Positions 12,111 to 22,760 of a stretch of DNA of 64,000 nucleotides are shown one piece after another. The stretch is from Macropodus opercularis (Eukaryota; Chordata; Actinopteri; Anabantiformes; Osphronemidae). Both the position numbers and the translations under genes were made by a program. The DNA lies in assembly GCA_030770545.1 (NCBI GenBank), contig CM061099.1, positions 11,601,001-11,665,000 on the forward strand, written 5' to 3'. Every line of letters starts with the position of its first letter. Position 1 is the first letter of the stretch. Under the pieces are notes generated by a model, which ran no database searches, had not been told where the DNA came from, and worked only from the letters and a program-made list of their open reading frames with translations.

Positions 12111-12570
12111 GCTAGTTTCAGGAAACGCTGTTAAATACCAGGAAGTTGTAAACAAAGCTGACAGCCATTTAGTTAGCTGTTGACTATATCTGATGGGATG
12201 CTGAGGCAGTACTGCACAACTGTCTAGTTAATCTACAAAAATTAAAAACAAGAATTTCATTTAAATAGAAAATCGCATCTCAGAAGTAGACATTACGGTG
12301 CGTTTGTTATACCAGCTAACGTTAGCTGCTTTCCGTTTTCTCGGTAGGATTCGGCTAGCTAACGTTTGCAGAAGACCGTTAGAGGTACCGTCAACCCTTG
12401 TGAAGTTAATGCTAAATCGACTAAAATTCTTATTACTGGTGTCTTGTGGACCTGTGCGGATAGTGGGCAACATCAGTGTCTGACTCGCGTTTTTTTCTTT
12501 TTGTTTTTGCCGCATTTGTTGTCTGAGGACAGAAAGAGCGAGAGAGTTCGTCCATTTTAGCAGGACAACA
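12111..12570 (+). other. fam72a: fam72 5' leader (probable 5' UTR)
   Basis: This segment lies between the CCAAT/CHR module and the fam72 start codon and probably contains the transcription start and 5' UTR. No upstream ATG frame of note precedes the true start; the apparent frames at 12298 and 12366 begin at GTG and TTG, not ATG. It contains a perfect 16-bp palindrome at 12313-12328 and further TTAGC/GCTAAC words. An additional untranslated exon cannot be excluded from sequence alone. Confidence 0.5.
12313..12328. repeat. 16-bp perfect palindrome built on GCTAACGTTAGC
   Basis: CAGCTAACGTTAGCTG reads the same on both strands. A related AGCTAACGTT follows at 12358-12367, and further TTAGC/GCTAA words occur near 11711, 12170 and 12730. 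The cluster centres on the presumed fam72 transcription start. Confidence 0.7.
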
Positions 12571-13855
12571 ATGTCTACATCCAACGCTAATTTCAAAAAC
12601 AAGTGTGTGACACAGGTCAATTGTATCTTTTGCGACAGTCTTCTCTGCACAAGAGGCATGAAAGCAGTGCTTCTTGCAGATACTGAGGTTGAGCTTTTCT
12701 CTACGGATATACCTCCCAACAGGTAAGTGCTAGTTAGCAATGCTGCTAACCATTGTTTATATGAGCTGTTGTTGCCAGGGCTGTCACGGAAACCTGCACC
12801 TGACATCTAACTGCACATTTTAAGCAAGGCGTTAAAGGAAAGACATTATTGAAAGCAAAGCTGACATGGCTGAAGAAGCGACTAACTAGTTGCTGTGTTT
12901 GTTTTTCGTGACATGCACCCTTCCCCAGGACTGTTGACTTTGTGGCCAGCTGCTACTCCACTGAAAGCTGCAAATGCAAACTGAGAGACATCGCCTGTCT
13001 TAAGTGGTAAGTAAAGATCTATAAAACACAGCTCTGAGTACACCATCTGCTGACATGAGATGTAAACACAAAGGACAGCTACAGAAAACAAGTAGGCCCT
13101 ATAGTAGGCACTACTATGTAGCTGTTTATCATATTGTACAGTTTATACACTATGGCATAATGCTGCAAATATGCATTTATGGTAGGATTATTTAATTAAT
13201 TATTTAGTTTGTTAAATAAACAGCACGAAATTCTCCCAAAATCAAAGGTAAAATTTCTTAAATGAATTGATTTGTCTAATCGTTGCTGACTAAATCGATA
13301 CTTGCTAATGTGATCTCTGTATACGCATTGTTAAAATATCACGCATACTCTAAAGCAGCTAATTTGGCAATATAGTGAGGCTTTATGGAGCTCTTTTGTC
13401 TTCCCCTGCTTTTGTTATTGTACACAGGGCAAAAACAAACAGCTGTTAGATAATAGACAGCCAATAGTGGATTTAGCACTTTTCAGTATTGCTCCAGCTA
13501 AAGTGCTGACACACATTTCTTCTTTATACCCTCTCCGTCCCTCTCCCAGTGGTAATGTGGTGGGTTATCACGTGGTGGCCCCTTGTAAACCCTGCCTGCT
13601 CTCCTGCAACAACGGACATTTTTGGATGTTCAATAGCGATGCTGTATCAACACTCAACAGACTGGATGCAACAGGTCCGTAATATGCTCTTTTTGATCAA
13701 ATTTGAATTTCATGTTCTGTAATGTTTTGTTTTTTTTACAATCATGTAATGTGTCTGCAGGCCTGAATCTCCTCCTATGGGGAGATCTTCCTGAATTGGA
13801 TGACAGTGAAAATGAAGAATCACAAACTCCATCAGCGGAGGAGTGCATTAGATAG
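12571..13855 (+). CDS. fam72a: fam72 (FAM72A-like protein), complete, four coding exons
   Basis: The exons are 12571-12722, 12929-13006, 13550-13674 and 13761-13855 (TAG at 13853-13855). Together they make 450 nt, or 149 residues, the same length as human FAM72A. Introns are 206, 543 and 86 bp, all GT...AG, in phases 2, 2 and 1; the intron 3 donor (GTCCGT) is weak. The ATG has A at -3. Diagnostic blocks are RGMKAVLLADTE (28-39), LFSTDIPP (42-49), CKCKLRDIACLKCGN (65-79), VGYHVVAPC (81-89), LLSCNN-HFWMF (93-104) and the terminus SAEECIR. Cysteine pairs C18/C21, C74/C77 and C89/C92 suggest a zinc-binding fold. Trp125 is present; from memory, the W125R change in human FAM72A abolishes UNG2 binding. 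In mammals FAM72A binds and destabilises the uracil-DNA glycosylase UNG2 and favours mutagenic repair in B cells. Whether the fish protein does so is untested. I use the symbol fam72a by homology. The gene is divergent from srgap2. Confidence 0.95.
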
Positions 13856-15925
13856 AGAGGGAAATGGACAATGTGAGAATGCCAGCTGAAAGAGTGCACA
13901 AACCATGCTGAGATGCAAGAGAAAAAGCCTTAAAGGGTAACTGAACACTGATGTACATCTCTGCATGGGTTGAAATATTGAAACGTTGTTCCAACAGTGA
14001 TGTCGCAGCAGGTGTTTGCTTTTGACAGTGGTTGAAAACACCTGCTTTGACAGCACTGACTGTGATTTGGCTATAAACACAATGTGCTTCACAGTTGTAC
14101 CCAAGGGGAACAGAGCACGAGAGATTGTTGGCCCTACATAATTCAGTGGTGAGTTACCCTTTAACCTGTGACCATGCCTTTGCTCATCACGTTCACTGTT
14201 AAAAGCACAGACACCACACTCTCACTCTGTTTTAAATTCGCGTTTATTATGAGATGTGGTTGAAATCTCAGCCCCCCCCTTAACTTCATGAGAAGTTGGT
14301 AGTGTTGTACGATAACTCGGCTTCATCGAAGGATGTTCTTTTCATGGAGTTTACATGAAGTTTTCTGATGAAACTAACACAAGTTGCTTACCTTCTTTTT
14401 AATGTCAGTTAAACAGTAAGGTGTATCTTGCGTATAGTGTAATAAGCGAAAAAAAACTTACTGTAACAGTCGCATCTTATATTGTCTGGGTGCTGACTGA
14501 GAGTTTAAGTGCTTTTTTTTTAAATCCATCTATTGGAGAAATGGCACAACAGCAATGAAAGGGCACATTTGGTTTAGGTTAACTTACAATTTGACGTTCT
14601 GTCACCTTGACATACTGTATTAGTGCTCATTACTGTAGCGGTATGTAATACTAACATACTAACCTGCATAGGCTGTGCTTCCATAAGGGACTACAAATGA
14701 ATGAATGATGAATTCAATTTTTTATTCTTCTCTATTCTAACAAATGAATCAGTGATATAGGAAAGGATCAATAGAAAAGAACTTTTGTGGCAGTTTGCAA
14801 CTTTTCATGGTGGATCACTGAAAAAACTGGGAAATGAGTGATTTTTGTTGCACTACTGTTCAGTTCTATGTAGCGGCATAATTGTAGCACAAGAAAAGGA
14901 GATAAAGTCAAGTCCAGAGACCGAAGATGTCAGTGTTGAACTTAAGAAACTGGCTACCTCTCTGAAACGATTGTTCTTTTGTTGTGCGCCACAGTACAGA
15001 GTAAGTAATTAGTAATAAGCCTACGCTAAAATCAGTACAAATACATGTAAAGTCGTCAGTATTGTATTGGTCATACTGATACAGTGAACCTTTGATTAGG
15101 GGGTTATTGCAGTGTGTTAGCCAGGTATTAATAATAAGCTTGTCCTCAGCCTGTTCACTACCTTCCAGTCACAAGGGCCTAAACTCAAATCAGTCCATTT
15201 CTGGGAGTGCCATACTTGAGTGCTTGTCATTGTTTCACTGCTGTGCCCTGTTTCTGCAAGTGACTTTGTGTATGTTATGCATATATAGTTGAAGGAAGAA
15301 CTATATTGACTGTCCTTAACTGAAGGCAAAAGAAGGCAGTCTTTTTAATCCAATACTGTTCTCTAGGTTTATCCATGCTATAACTTTAGCTGTGGAAAAC
15401 GTAAAGGAGGGAAATGTTGTCCAGAGTTTCACGTTCTTCACCTTTTAACAATTTGCTAATTGCACACCAAATACTGTCTTATGTGGTTGAAATATAGGAT
15501 ACGGTGCATCAGCTTGGTATTTAAATTTAAAACCAAATATCTATAACCACATACTTATTTTATGTTTACAGACTTTGTTTACAAATGCATTGATTTCTAT
15601 TGTGCTGTAGTACTTATTTTTCGGTTATGTATTTAATATTTCATTTGTGATGTAGTGCTTTGTTTTGTATGTTAAATGTTCGGATGTGTACAGTTTTACC
15701 TCAGAAAGGTACGACTCGTGAGCTTCCTCTGGCTGGGACAATTATCAAATGATAATCGAAAGAATTATTTAAATGGCTGTTTCTGATGTGAATAACTTGG
15801 ATTAACATGCCCTGCTGAAGATGTATATTTTGGAGTTGCACTGAAACTGCATTGGTTGTTTGGGAAATGATTTGTTGTTTTCTATGCTTGTTAAATTAAT
15901 AAACGTTTTTTTTTTTTTTTTTTCA
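13856..15925 (+). other. fam72a: fam72 3' UTR (probable)
   Basis: AT-rich sequence without a coding exon follows the fam72 stop codon. It continues to the first strong plus-strand poly(A) signal, at 15898-15903, which is followed by a T-rich run (about 15905-15923) suitable as a downstream element. This implies a 3' UTR of about 2 kb. An earlier polyadenylation site is possible, but I saw no AATAAA before this one. The 3' limit is inferred. Confidence 0.5.
15898..15903 (+). terminator. fam72a: AATAAA poly(A) signal, probable fam72 3' end
   Basis: The hexamer AATAAA is followed within a few bases by a run of about 18 T, the expected order of cleavage signal and U-rich downstream element. It is the first clear signal after the fam72 stop codon. 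Confidence 0.5.
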
Positions 15926-16504
15926 AAATATCTAGAAGTCCAGTAGTTTAGTCCTTTTTTTTGCGTTAATTGGATTGACAGATTTTTACTCTTTCCCTTT
16001 TATGAACCAAGCTTGTCATTATCTGGGAGTTGAGTTTCAGCAGCTATAGTATATAACTATATTGTATAGTACATAACTGTGAATGATGAATTTTCATTGC
16101 CATATTGAACATATTGAGGCTTCATCTCATTATCTGAAGTCTTCTTCTGCAGAATTCTCTCATGTTGCTGGGGTTTGTACATGAACAATTTGGTTAAGGC
16201 AAATACAACAAATACCTGTGGCTTGCTCTGTTTTTACATGTAGTGAAGCATCTGCCCAAATTGCAAATCATGCCCACACAACAGTTACTGCAGCATAAAG
16301 CCAAGCATGGATTTCACAATCTTGACTGTTGTTTTCTGCACAATTGTATCGGCTGCTCCACAGAGAACCAGATGCCAGAGTCAGGAAAAACTGTGGTTTA
16401 GGTTTGTGTTTAAAAAAAAAAAAAGTCCCACTTTCCTTCAACGTGGGTTACTACAGGAAACACTTGACAACTAACTTGCCCATTGTGGTGAGCAGAAGAA
16501 GACA

Positions 16505-16645
16505 CGTAGTTCTGGGCAACTCCCAGGTGTGTGTATGAGAGACACCAATTGGGAGAAATGCGAAGCAGGGTGTTGCTGAGTGAGACAGTGTATACACAGC
16601 GTTCAGGGCATGGCAGCCTTCCTTCCCTAGACAAGGATAAAGTAT
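16505..16645 (+). repeat. dispersed repeat, copy 1
   Basis: This segment shares with 38690-38797 a CTCCCAGGTGTG block, an exact 17-bp word (16562-16578 versus 38739-38755), and a CTTCCCTAGA...ATAAAG end, in the same order and orientation. The ATAAAG-containing end suggests the 3' tail of a retroposed element. The family is not identified. Confidence 0.55.
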
Positions 16646-17412
16646 ATCCAGTGTTTCCTCTGAGCCTCAGTAATAGACGCTGGTAAACCAGACTTAGATA
16701 GTTTACGTGTTACACAAACAAAGATCTGGAGGGACAAGATCTACTAGCTACAGTAGGTAGGGTCAACTAAAGATTGCTGCTTTTCACATATCAGGGCACT
16801 GTGAATGTTTGATACGGTAAATGTGGGATCAAAATGTGAATGGTGTGTTGGACAGCTTTGCTTTTTCAGAAACATGCTGCACAGCCACCTGTAAAAGCCA
16901 AAGTGACGAGCGGGGCCTGGCTTCCATACTCAAACCGCTGTTTTACACGTGACTCACCAAGAAGGTTTAACTAAAAACGCAGTTACTGAGGCCCCTGAGC
17001 TCGTTAATTGTCTCCGTATTGATGGTAGCGAGCTTGTTGGAATGTGATGGTTTCCTGCAATGGCAAGTCAAAGCATCCTCCTAAAAAAAACAACACTCAA
17101 ATATTCTCTGCCTCAAGGAAGAAGTGCAACAACAAGAATGTGCTGCTTAATCAAAACAATCAGTGATAGGTTATTAGAAAAATCATTTAGTCTTCTCCAA
17201 ATTAAACTGGATGTGTTTAATACAAACGCACCAAAGAAGGTTAGAGTAAAAGATTTAAGAAACAATGACGTGAGTCAAACATAGTGCCTTCATGCCCATA
17301 CAGACGAGAGAGCAGATCTAATCTGACAAAAAGGAAAAGGATTTTTCTTGCCATAACTTTGTTAATGGTCTATAACAGTCAGCGGGGTTGGGTGACAAAG
17401 CTCAGAGTGCAC

Positions 17413-17428
17413 TGGCGCCCTCTTCTGG
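17413..17428 (-). promoter_or_regulatory. candidate CTCF site
   Basis: The minus strand reads CCAGAAGAGGGCGCCA. It differs from the core CCASYAGRKGGCRS at a single position. Confidence 0.45.
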
Positions 17429-17868
17429 ATGTAGGATGCAATAACAGCAGAGTAACCCAACGATGATACATTACCGTAACATTGGAGCTAATGAAATATA
17501 ATAATCTTCTCGTAATATGTATCTACATGATATATGCTCTGTGCTGAAAAAACACGACTATTAATTCACAGTTTGAATAACGTTCAAGGTTCTGTCACAA
17601 CACAAACGCTGAAGTCACATTTTTTTTGGGACTGACAGAGTTACAGTGATATTAATACTGTTTTGTGAGTGTTAAACATTAATAATAAATAATATGATGA
17701 ATTAGACAGTCCTTTAGTTAGTGATTTTAATGAAATGTTAAGAGATGTACGTCAGTAACCTGAACCTGGTGCAGCAGCTCCTCCTGCTGACGGAGCCTCA
17801 CCGACACCGGGGCGTCAGGGAGCTGAACGGACCGCACAGTTGATGAGAGAGCGATGTGACTAAAGCAC

Positions 17869-17896
17869 ATGCCAGACTCCTAAAGCAGTCTGGCAT
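17869..17896. repeat. short perfect inverted repeat (10-bp stem, 8-nt loop)
   Basis: ATGCCAGACT is followed after eight bases by its exact reverse complement. It could form a hairpin but lacks the T-run of a Pol III terminator or the size of a microRNA precursor. Confidence 0.5.
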
Positions 17897-18879
17897 TGCG
17901 TCTCTCCTTAACCCAACCATGAGCGTCACGGCTGGCACTCAAGGGTTTCCAGGTTTCCTCGTAAGGTCTACATGCCTGCCCTGCCATCCAAGAGGACACA
18001 CGTCACGCCAAACGTCAGAAGGTCAGTCAGTCACAAGACTGAGAGTCCATGTGGAGGACCTGCTGGAAGGGGGAATGAGGATAATGAGATCTTTAGCACA
18101 GTCATGCAGTATTAATCAGCTTTACACAGTTACGCAAGGCAAGAGAGTATACACTTTACAAAAAGTACCGACCCCACCTTTATTTATATATATATAAATA
18201 TGCGTGAGTTCAGCCTGAGCTGCGTGTATTTACATGCATTTTTCATTTTGAAAGGTTTTACGTATATATGAAAATGTTTCTCTTTATTTTCCAGATGAAT
18301 TGCTGCTGGGGTCGTGGGCTCTGCACAGCTGATATCTCGTGACACTAGATGGAGCAGTTGTACCACTTATGGAAGCTGCTGCTGAGTAGAGAGCGACAGC
18401 TACATCCAAGACCCCAGACTCAAAGAGACACGCCGGAATAAAGACAACGGTGATGCTTAAAAATGTATGTTTATATTAGCTGTGTCCCTATTAGTAAGTC
18501 CTAGAACGGGCAAAAACCCAGAAGAGCTTTCTTCCTGATGAGTAAAATAAAACATTCAGATACTGTGATACTGTTGAACAGGTTCATTGAGCTGGAAATA
18601 TTTGAACACATTTCAGCCGGTCAAATCATTTAGCTTATTTCAAAAAGCAAGGTGAAAACTTTTACTTTTTTGAAATTTTACACAGAATAAATAATTTTAC
18701 ATTTAAATCCACCAAGCAGATCTCATTTTTATACTTGCCAGGACAGATGAAGAGGATTGCCATCAAATTAGCGGTCACCTTGATCATCAGAGCGAGCAGA
18801 ATATTTTATAAGAAATATAAGGAGGTTCATAAAAGCTCTGCAGTCTGTCTTGGTCATCTCCTGATAATAGACCTAAAAG

Positions 18880-19010
18880 ACTGACTAATGTCCAGATTTG
18901 CCTGATTATGCATATTAATGACACCTCAAGTATTCATCACAAAATTCTTTTTTTATTGGGTGAGGAGGGCAAACGGTAATAAATGGTCGAATTTATTCAC
19001 TTTAGGAAAA
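18880..19010. promoter_or_regulatory. enhancer-like segment with POU motif
   Basis: ATGCATATTAATGA at 18908-18921 matches the CAT-N2-TAAT type bound by class III POU factors. It is embedded in unique, AT-rich, non-repetitive sequence. The same 11-bp core recurs at 45743-45753. The enhancer role is inferred from motif and texture only. Confidence 0.3.
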
Positions 19011-19439
19011 ATCTTTTTAATCAGGAGAAGAAACTTTCATGCAACTGTTGAGTGATGCCACTAGAATGTCTAAACAGTGCAAATCAGTTTTATGTGTAAC
19101 ACAGTCGCTTACCTACGGAAAAAACCAAATCCGTTAGGAACCAATGAGCCCGTACGCTTGAGAACATTAGGTTTATAATAAGGAGGTGATAAAAAATGAT
19201 TGCTTTTCCAGGCTTAGTTGGGGAAACAGAATCGCAGGTTCCGTATACATCAGTGCAGGTTTTGAACAACGGGGCTGCCTGCTGGCCTAATGTTATACTC
19301 TGAGGCAAGCTGCACTGGGCTTTTGTCGAAGCGCTCGAGATAACACAAAGAAAACTTCAAACAGGCTTCTTATTGTGTTCTGTTCTTCTGGGCAAGCTGA
19401 TTACAGTTAAGGATAAAAGTTGTTCCTTTACAGTAAACT

Positions 19440-19700
19440 AATGCTGAGAATCAGAGAGCACTAATTAAGTCATGGGGGATCCGAGGCGGTTGGCATGGAT
19501 GTGTTCCCCAACGCCCAGACCGTAGGGGTTTAATGGGAACTTTACAGCCCGACAGCATTCAGCATCAAACGTGTTTATTGTCAGCTGAATGTCCGATAGA
19601 GGCATGAACTGCTGGATCTGCGAGGCCACCTGGGGAAAAGTCTGTTTCCCCGCTTCCCTCCACCTCACTACATCTAGTGGAGATCACAGTTGCTCCAAAT
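19440..19700. promoter_or_regulatory. unique complex segment, possible conserved non-coding element
   Basis: Non-repetitive sequence with an inverted ATTCAGC...GCTGAAT pair around a FOX/SOX-like TGTTTATTGTC core (about 19557-19590). A minus-strand frame of 67 codons (19465-19668) spans it, but I do not recognise the peptide and see no convincing splice sites. Confidence 0.25.
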
Positions 19701-21440
19701 GCCATCTTTGTCTAAAGCGAACACAGCCACAGACCGTGTATCAAAGCGATTTGATATTGTTCCACGTCCACAGAAGCGCTGGAAAGTATCTCTATCAAGA
19801 GATGAACATCAGCAGGTCTGTACACTATTCAAATACACGGTAACAAAATGAAAAAGGGTGAAATTTAAAAGTCTGCTGTGTTTTAACCTTCAGATTTAAC
19901 CTTAATTTTAATGGCCACTATGGAAAATAAATCAGATTAAATAGTTTTTTTTATTTTCCTCAATGCAATGAAAATTAGACAGGTAGAAAGAACCTCAGAC
20001 TTCTAATAATTCCCTGTAAAATCAGACAAACTGTGAAACTATGAACCTGTTTTCAGGTCAAGGTCAGTGTGTTACTGCTTTTCTCTCCAAATACAAACCA
20101 ATTTGATTGTGTTTAAGGGGGATGTTGTGTACTTCACGATCACGGCTCTGAATAGCCACTGCTGAAGCATAATCGCCACTGTTTGCGCCACGACCTCGGT
20201 ACACACTGAAGAGACTGAAGACGCGTGTGCATGTATTCATGAACGTCACGCTGGGGCGTTTAAGGCGCAAACATGAGCGTGTGCCACATATATGGGATTT
20301 AGTGATGGTGTCTCTGCATTAGTGTGTTTGACATGAATATGCATCAGTTGACACAATGTCTCACACACGCACACTGAGTTTAAAGTGTTCGGCCTTTCTT
20401 TGCTTTTCTTTTCATTCTGCTGGTTTTGTATTTTGTCCTTGTGTTTGCCTGGCCTTTACGTGCTCTTATATTTCCTGCAGCCTGCAGCGTTCTCCAATAT
20501 TCATTTTATATTTCTAGCCTGCCTTTCTGCCTTATATTCCCACTTTTCATTATTTTGAACGGATGCGAGACAAGTCACGCTAGCCAGCATCAGCAGCCGT
20601 GTTAACAGTAAAGTAGAACACACTTACTGATGCAGCTGCTTGTTTCTTTTTCCAGTGTTTAATTCTCCAGTCGCCGCCATATTAAAGAGAGTTATTCAGC
20701 AACAGATACACTCCTTTTGCATCCTAAAGCACATTATGTATGAATGAGCAGCAGGCAGAAAATCAGCTGGGAGGTTATTCTTACAGATTCAACTAAATGT
20801 TGCTGTGGTTTTAACAGTGGAAGATTTAAGCATGTCAGTTTATATTGGACGCACACTTTATTACTGTAGGTACAGCTAGAACAGCAGTTCTGCCATAAAT
20901 CCCTCCTTTATGAAGCTACTAATGTTAATGTTAAACTTAAAAGGAGGTTTTAGATTCAACCGTGTGATGGGTTTTGGATCAAATTGTTTGTGCTGTTCTC
21001 ACACAGAGGGTTTTTATTTATCCGCGCGGGTAAGAAAGCATCAGGATAAAAGTATTAAATTCAGCAACATAATGAAACAGCCGCTTAAAGATAGTCACAC
21101 ACCTACGGGCTGATGTGACCCTCATCAGTCTAACGCTTGTCACACAGCTGCACTGCCTTCGTCTCAGCGCGCACACTGTACAGCTGGTTATTGGGAGGGC
21201 CTGTTCCACTGCTTGTAGCCACCTGTAAATTACAACTTAGCACTCTAAGAGTTAAGACCGTTCTTTCAGCCCATTGTGTGTGTATTTTTTGTGTTTGTGA
21301 GTGTGTTCGTGTATGTGTTTCGGGGGAGGGGTAGAGAGAGTCTGGTAGAAAACCTTTAATCCGGGTGCTGTCAGGCCCAAACCCGGCTTGACGTCCCATT
21401 GATGTGGAACAGAACAAAACACAGGGCCCCTTGCTAAGCT

Positions 21441-21442
<2 letters not shown>

Positions 21443-21496
<54 letters not shown>

Positions 21497-21498
21497 CA
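21443..21498. repeat. (CA)n microsatellite, long
   Basis: A nearly perfect CA tract of about 56 bp with one G interruption, one of the longest in the window. Another CA tract lies at 21600-21621. Confidence 0.95.
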
Positions 21499-22169
21499 GG
21501 GCCCCACTCTAAAGCCCCCATCCTGGGCCCCTGTTCCCTAACTGGGAAGGGCATTCCTCAGCTTATGCACACGCGTGTTCATATGCACGCTCACTCTGTT
21601 ACACACACACACACACACACAGACGCACAAACTGAGCGAAAGGAAGACAATCATAACTCTTTGAGTGATGTGTTGTAAATTACAGTTGGAAACAGCTTCT
21701 GTCTCCTGTAGGTTGTGTGTGTGTGAGTGTCTCCACCAACACTACTTCCACCCACTCTTTCATGTTGGTCTTCTAACCTTAAGCCCAAAACCATGTGTTT
21801 AACCCCTGTACCACTGAAACGGTGATGTCCCCACAGTGCAGAGCTAATTATAAACCAAAATGTGTCCACACAATGAGAGAAAAACACATGTGCACACACA
21901 TAGGCATAAGTTTGTGAGTTGCTTGGATACAGTTAACAGATTCCAGATGCTCCAGTGTGTGTTGGCAGAAATGAAAGTGTGTATCCGTGGTGACAACAAA
22001 CAGTTATTATTGTCCTGCTGTTTGGACAGCTCCCAGCCCGCAGCATCTCTGTTTACTATTAGCTTAAAGTGAAAGGAACAGAAAGAAGGAGACAAAGAGC
22101 AGAGGCAGAGAAAGCGACGAGCAGATCCATGTGTCAGCAGACACAAAAGCGACTTATTAGAATAAACGC

Positions 22170-22760
22170 ATTTTAGCCCATGTGTCCTCTGGAACTGTGG
22201 CGGATTCCCGTGTTCATTTTCCCTTGGTGGCCAGCAGGTGGGGGTGTGGACAGCAGACAGTCAGCGAGGGCAGCGTCCTACTCCAACTTTGACCTGATGC
22301 CGGCCCTGGGGTTAAAGCATTTTGGTCCATCAGCTTATTTCCAGTCCGTCCCAGCAGAGGTGTGGTCCTGACTGATATCACTCTGCGTCGGGAGCATAGC
22401 CCAGAACATCAAATTACCCTCAGGGGAGCTGCACGCCCACTCACGCCTCCATGCGCAGCTTGTTCCCCCCCTTTCACCGGCTTCATGGCTAAGGTCACCC
22501 CTTGATTTCCTCTGTTAAATGACAGCGACCCCCCCCCCCCTCAACGCTGGAAATTCAGCCGCTTCCGTTTGGGAACGCCAGACCTAAGTGAGCCATTTGT
22601 TTGGGCCGGGCTGCGGTTAAGAGAGACCCGAACAGTCCCAACCAAAATGTTTATTGACGGGCAAAAGCAGTCGGGTCGACAGCACCGTTTGGCTGTAATT
22701 GGCCGGCAAGTCAGGGGTGCGTTTGAAATGCCCTATGTAAAGTGGCAGCTTTTAAAAGCT
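22170..22760. promoter_or_regulatory. unique GC-moderate segment, possible conserved non-coding element
   Basis: About 600 bp of complex sequence with a C-run at 22529-22540. It includes the CTCF-like site at 22231-22244 and several homeobox- and FOX-like words (for example AATGTTTATTG near 22646). A long plus-strand frame begins at 22569 but runs into a CACACA tract and shows no recognisable domain, so I treat the segment as non-coding. Confidence 0.25.
22231..22244 (+). promoter_or_regulatory. candidate CTCF site
   Basis: CCAGCAGGTGGGGG, preceded by TGG, matches the CTCF core at 13 of 14 positions. It points away from the minus-strand candidate at 17413-17428. Confidence 0.45.

Noticed and set aside
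12261..12806. 181-codon minus-strand frame across fam72 exon 1
   Set aside because: It is the antisense shadow of a certain exon and spans its donor and intron; no family is recognised.
19465..19668. 67-codon minus-strand frame with protein-like composition
   Set aside because: It is not recognised and lacks good splice sites; a non-coding conserved element is equally likely.
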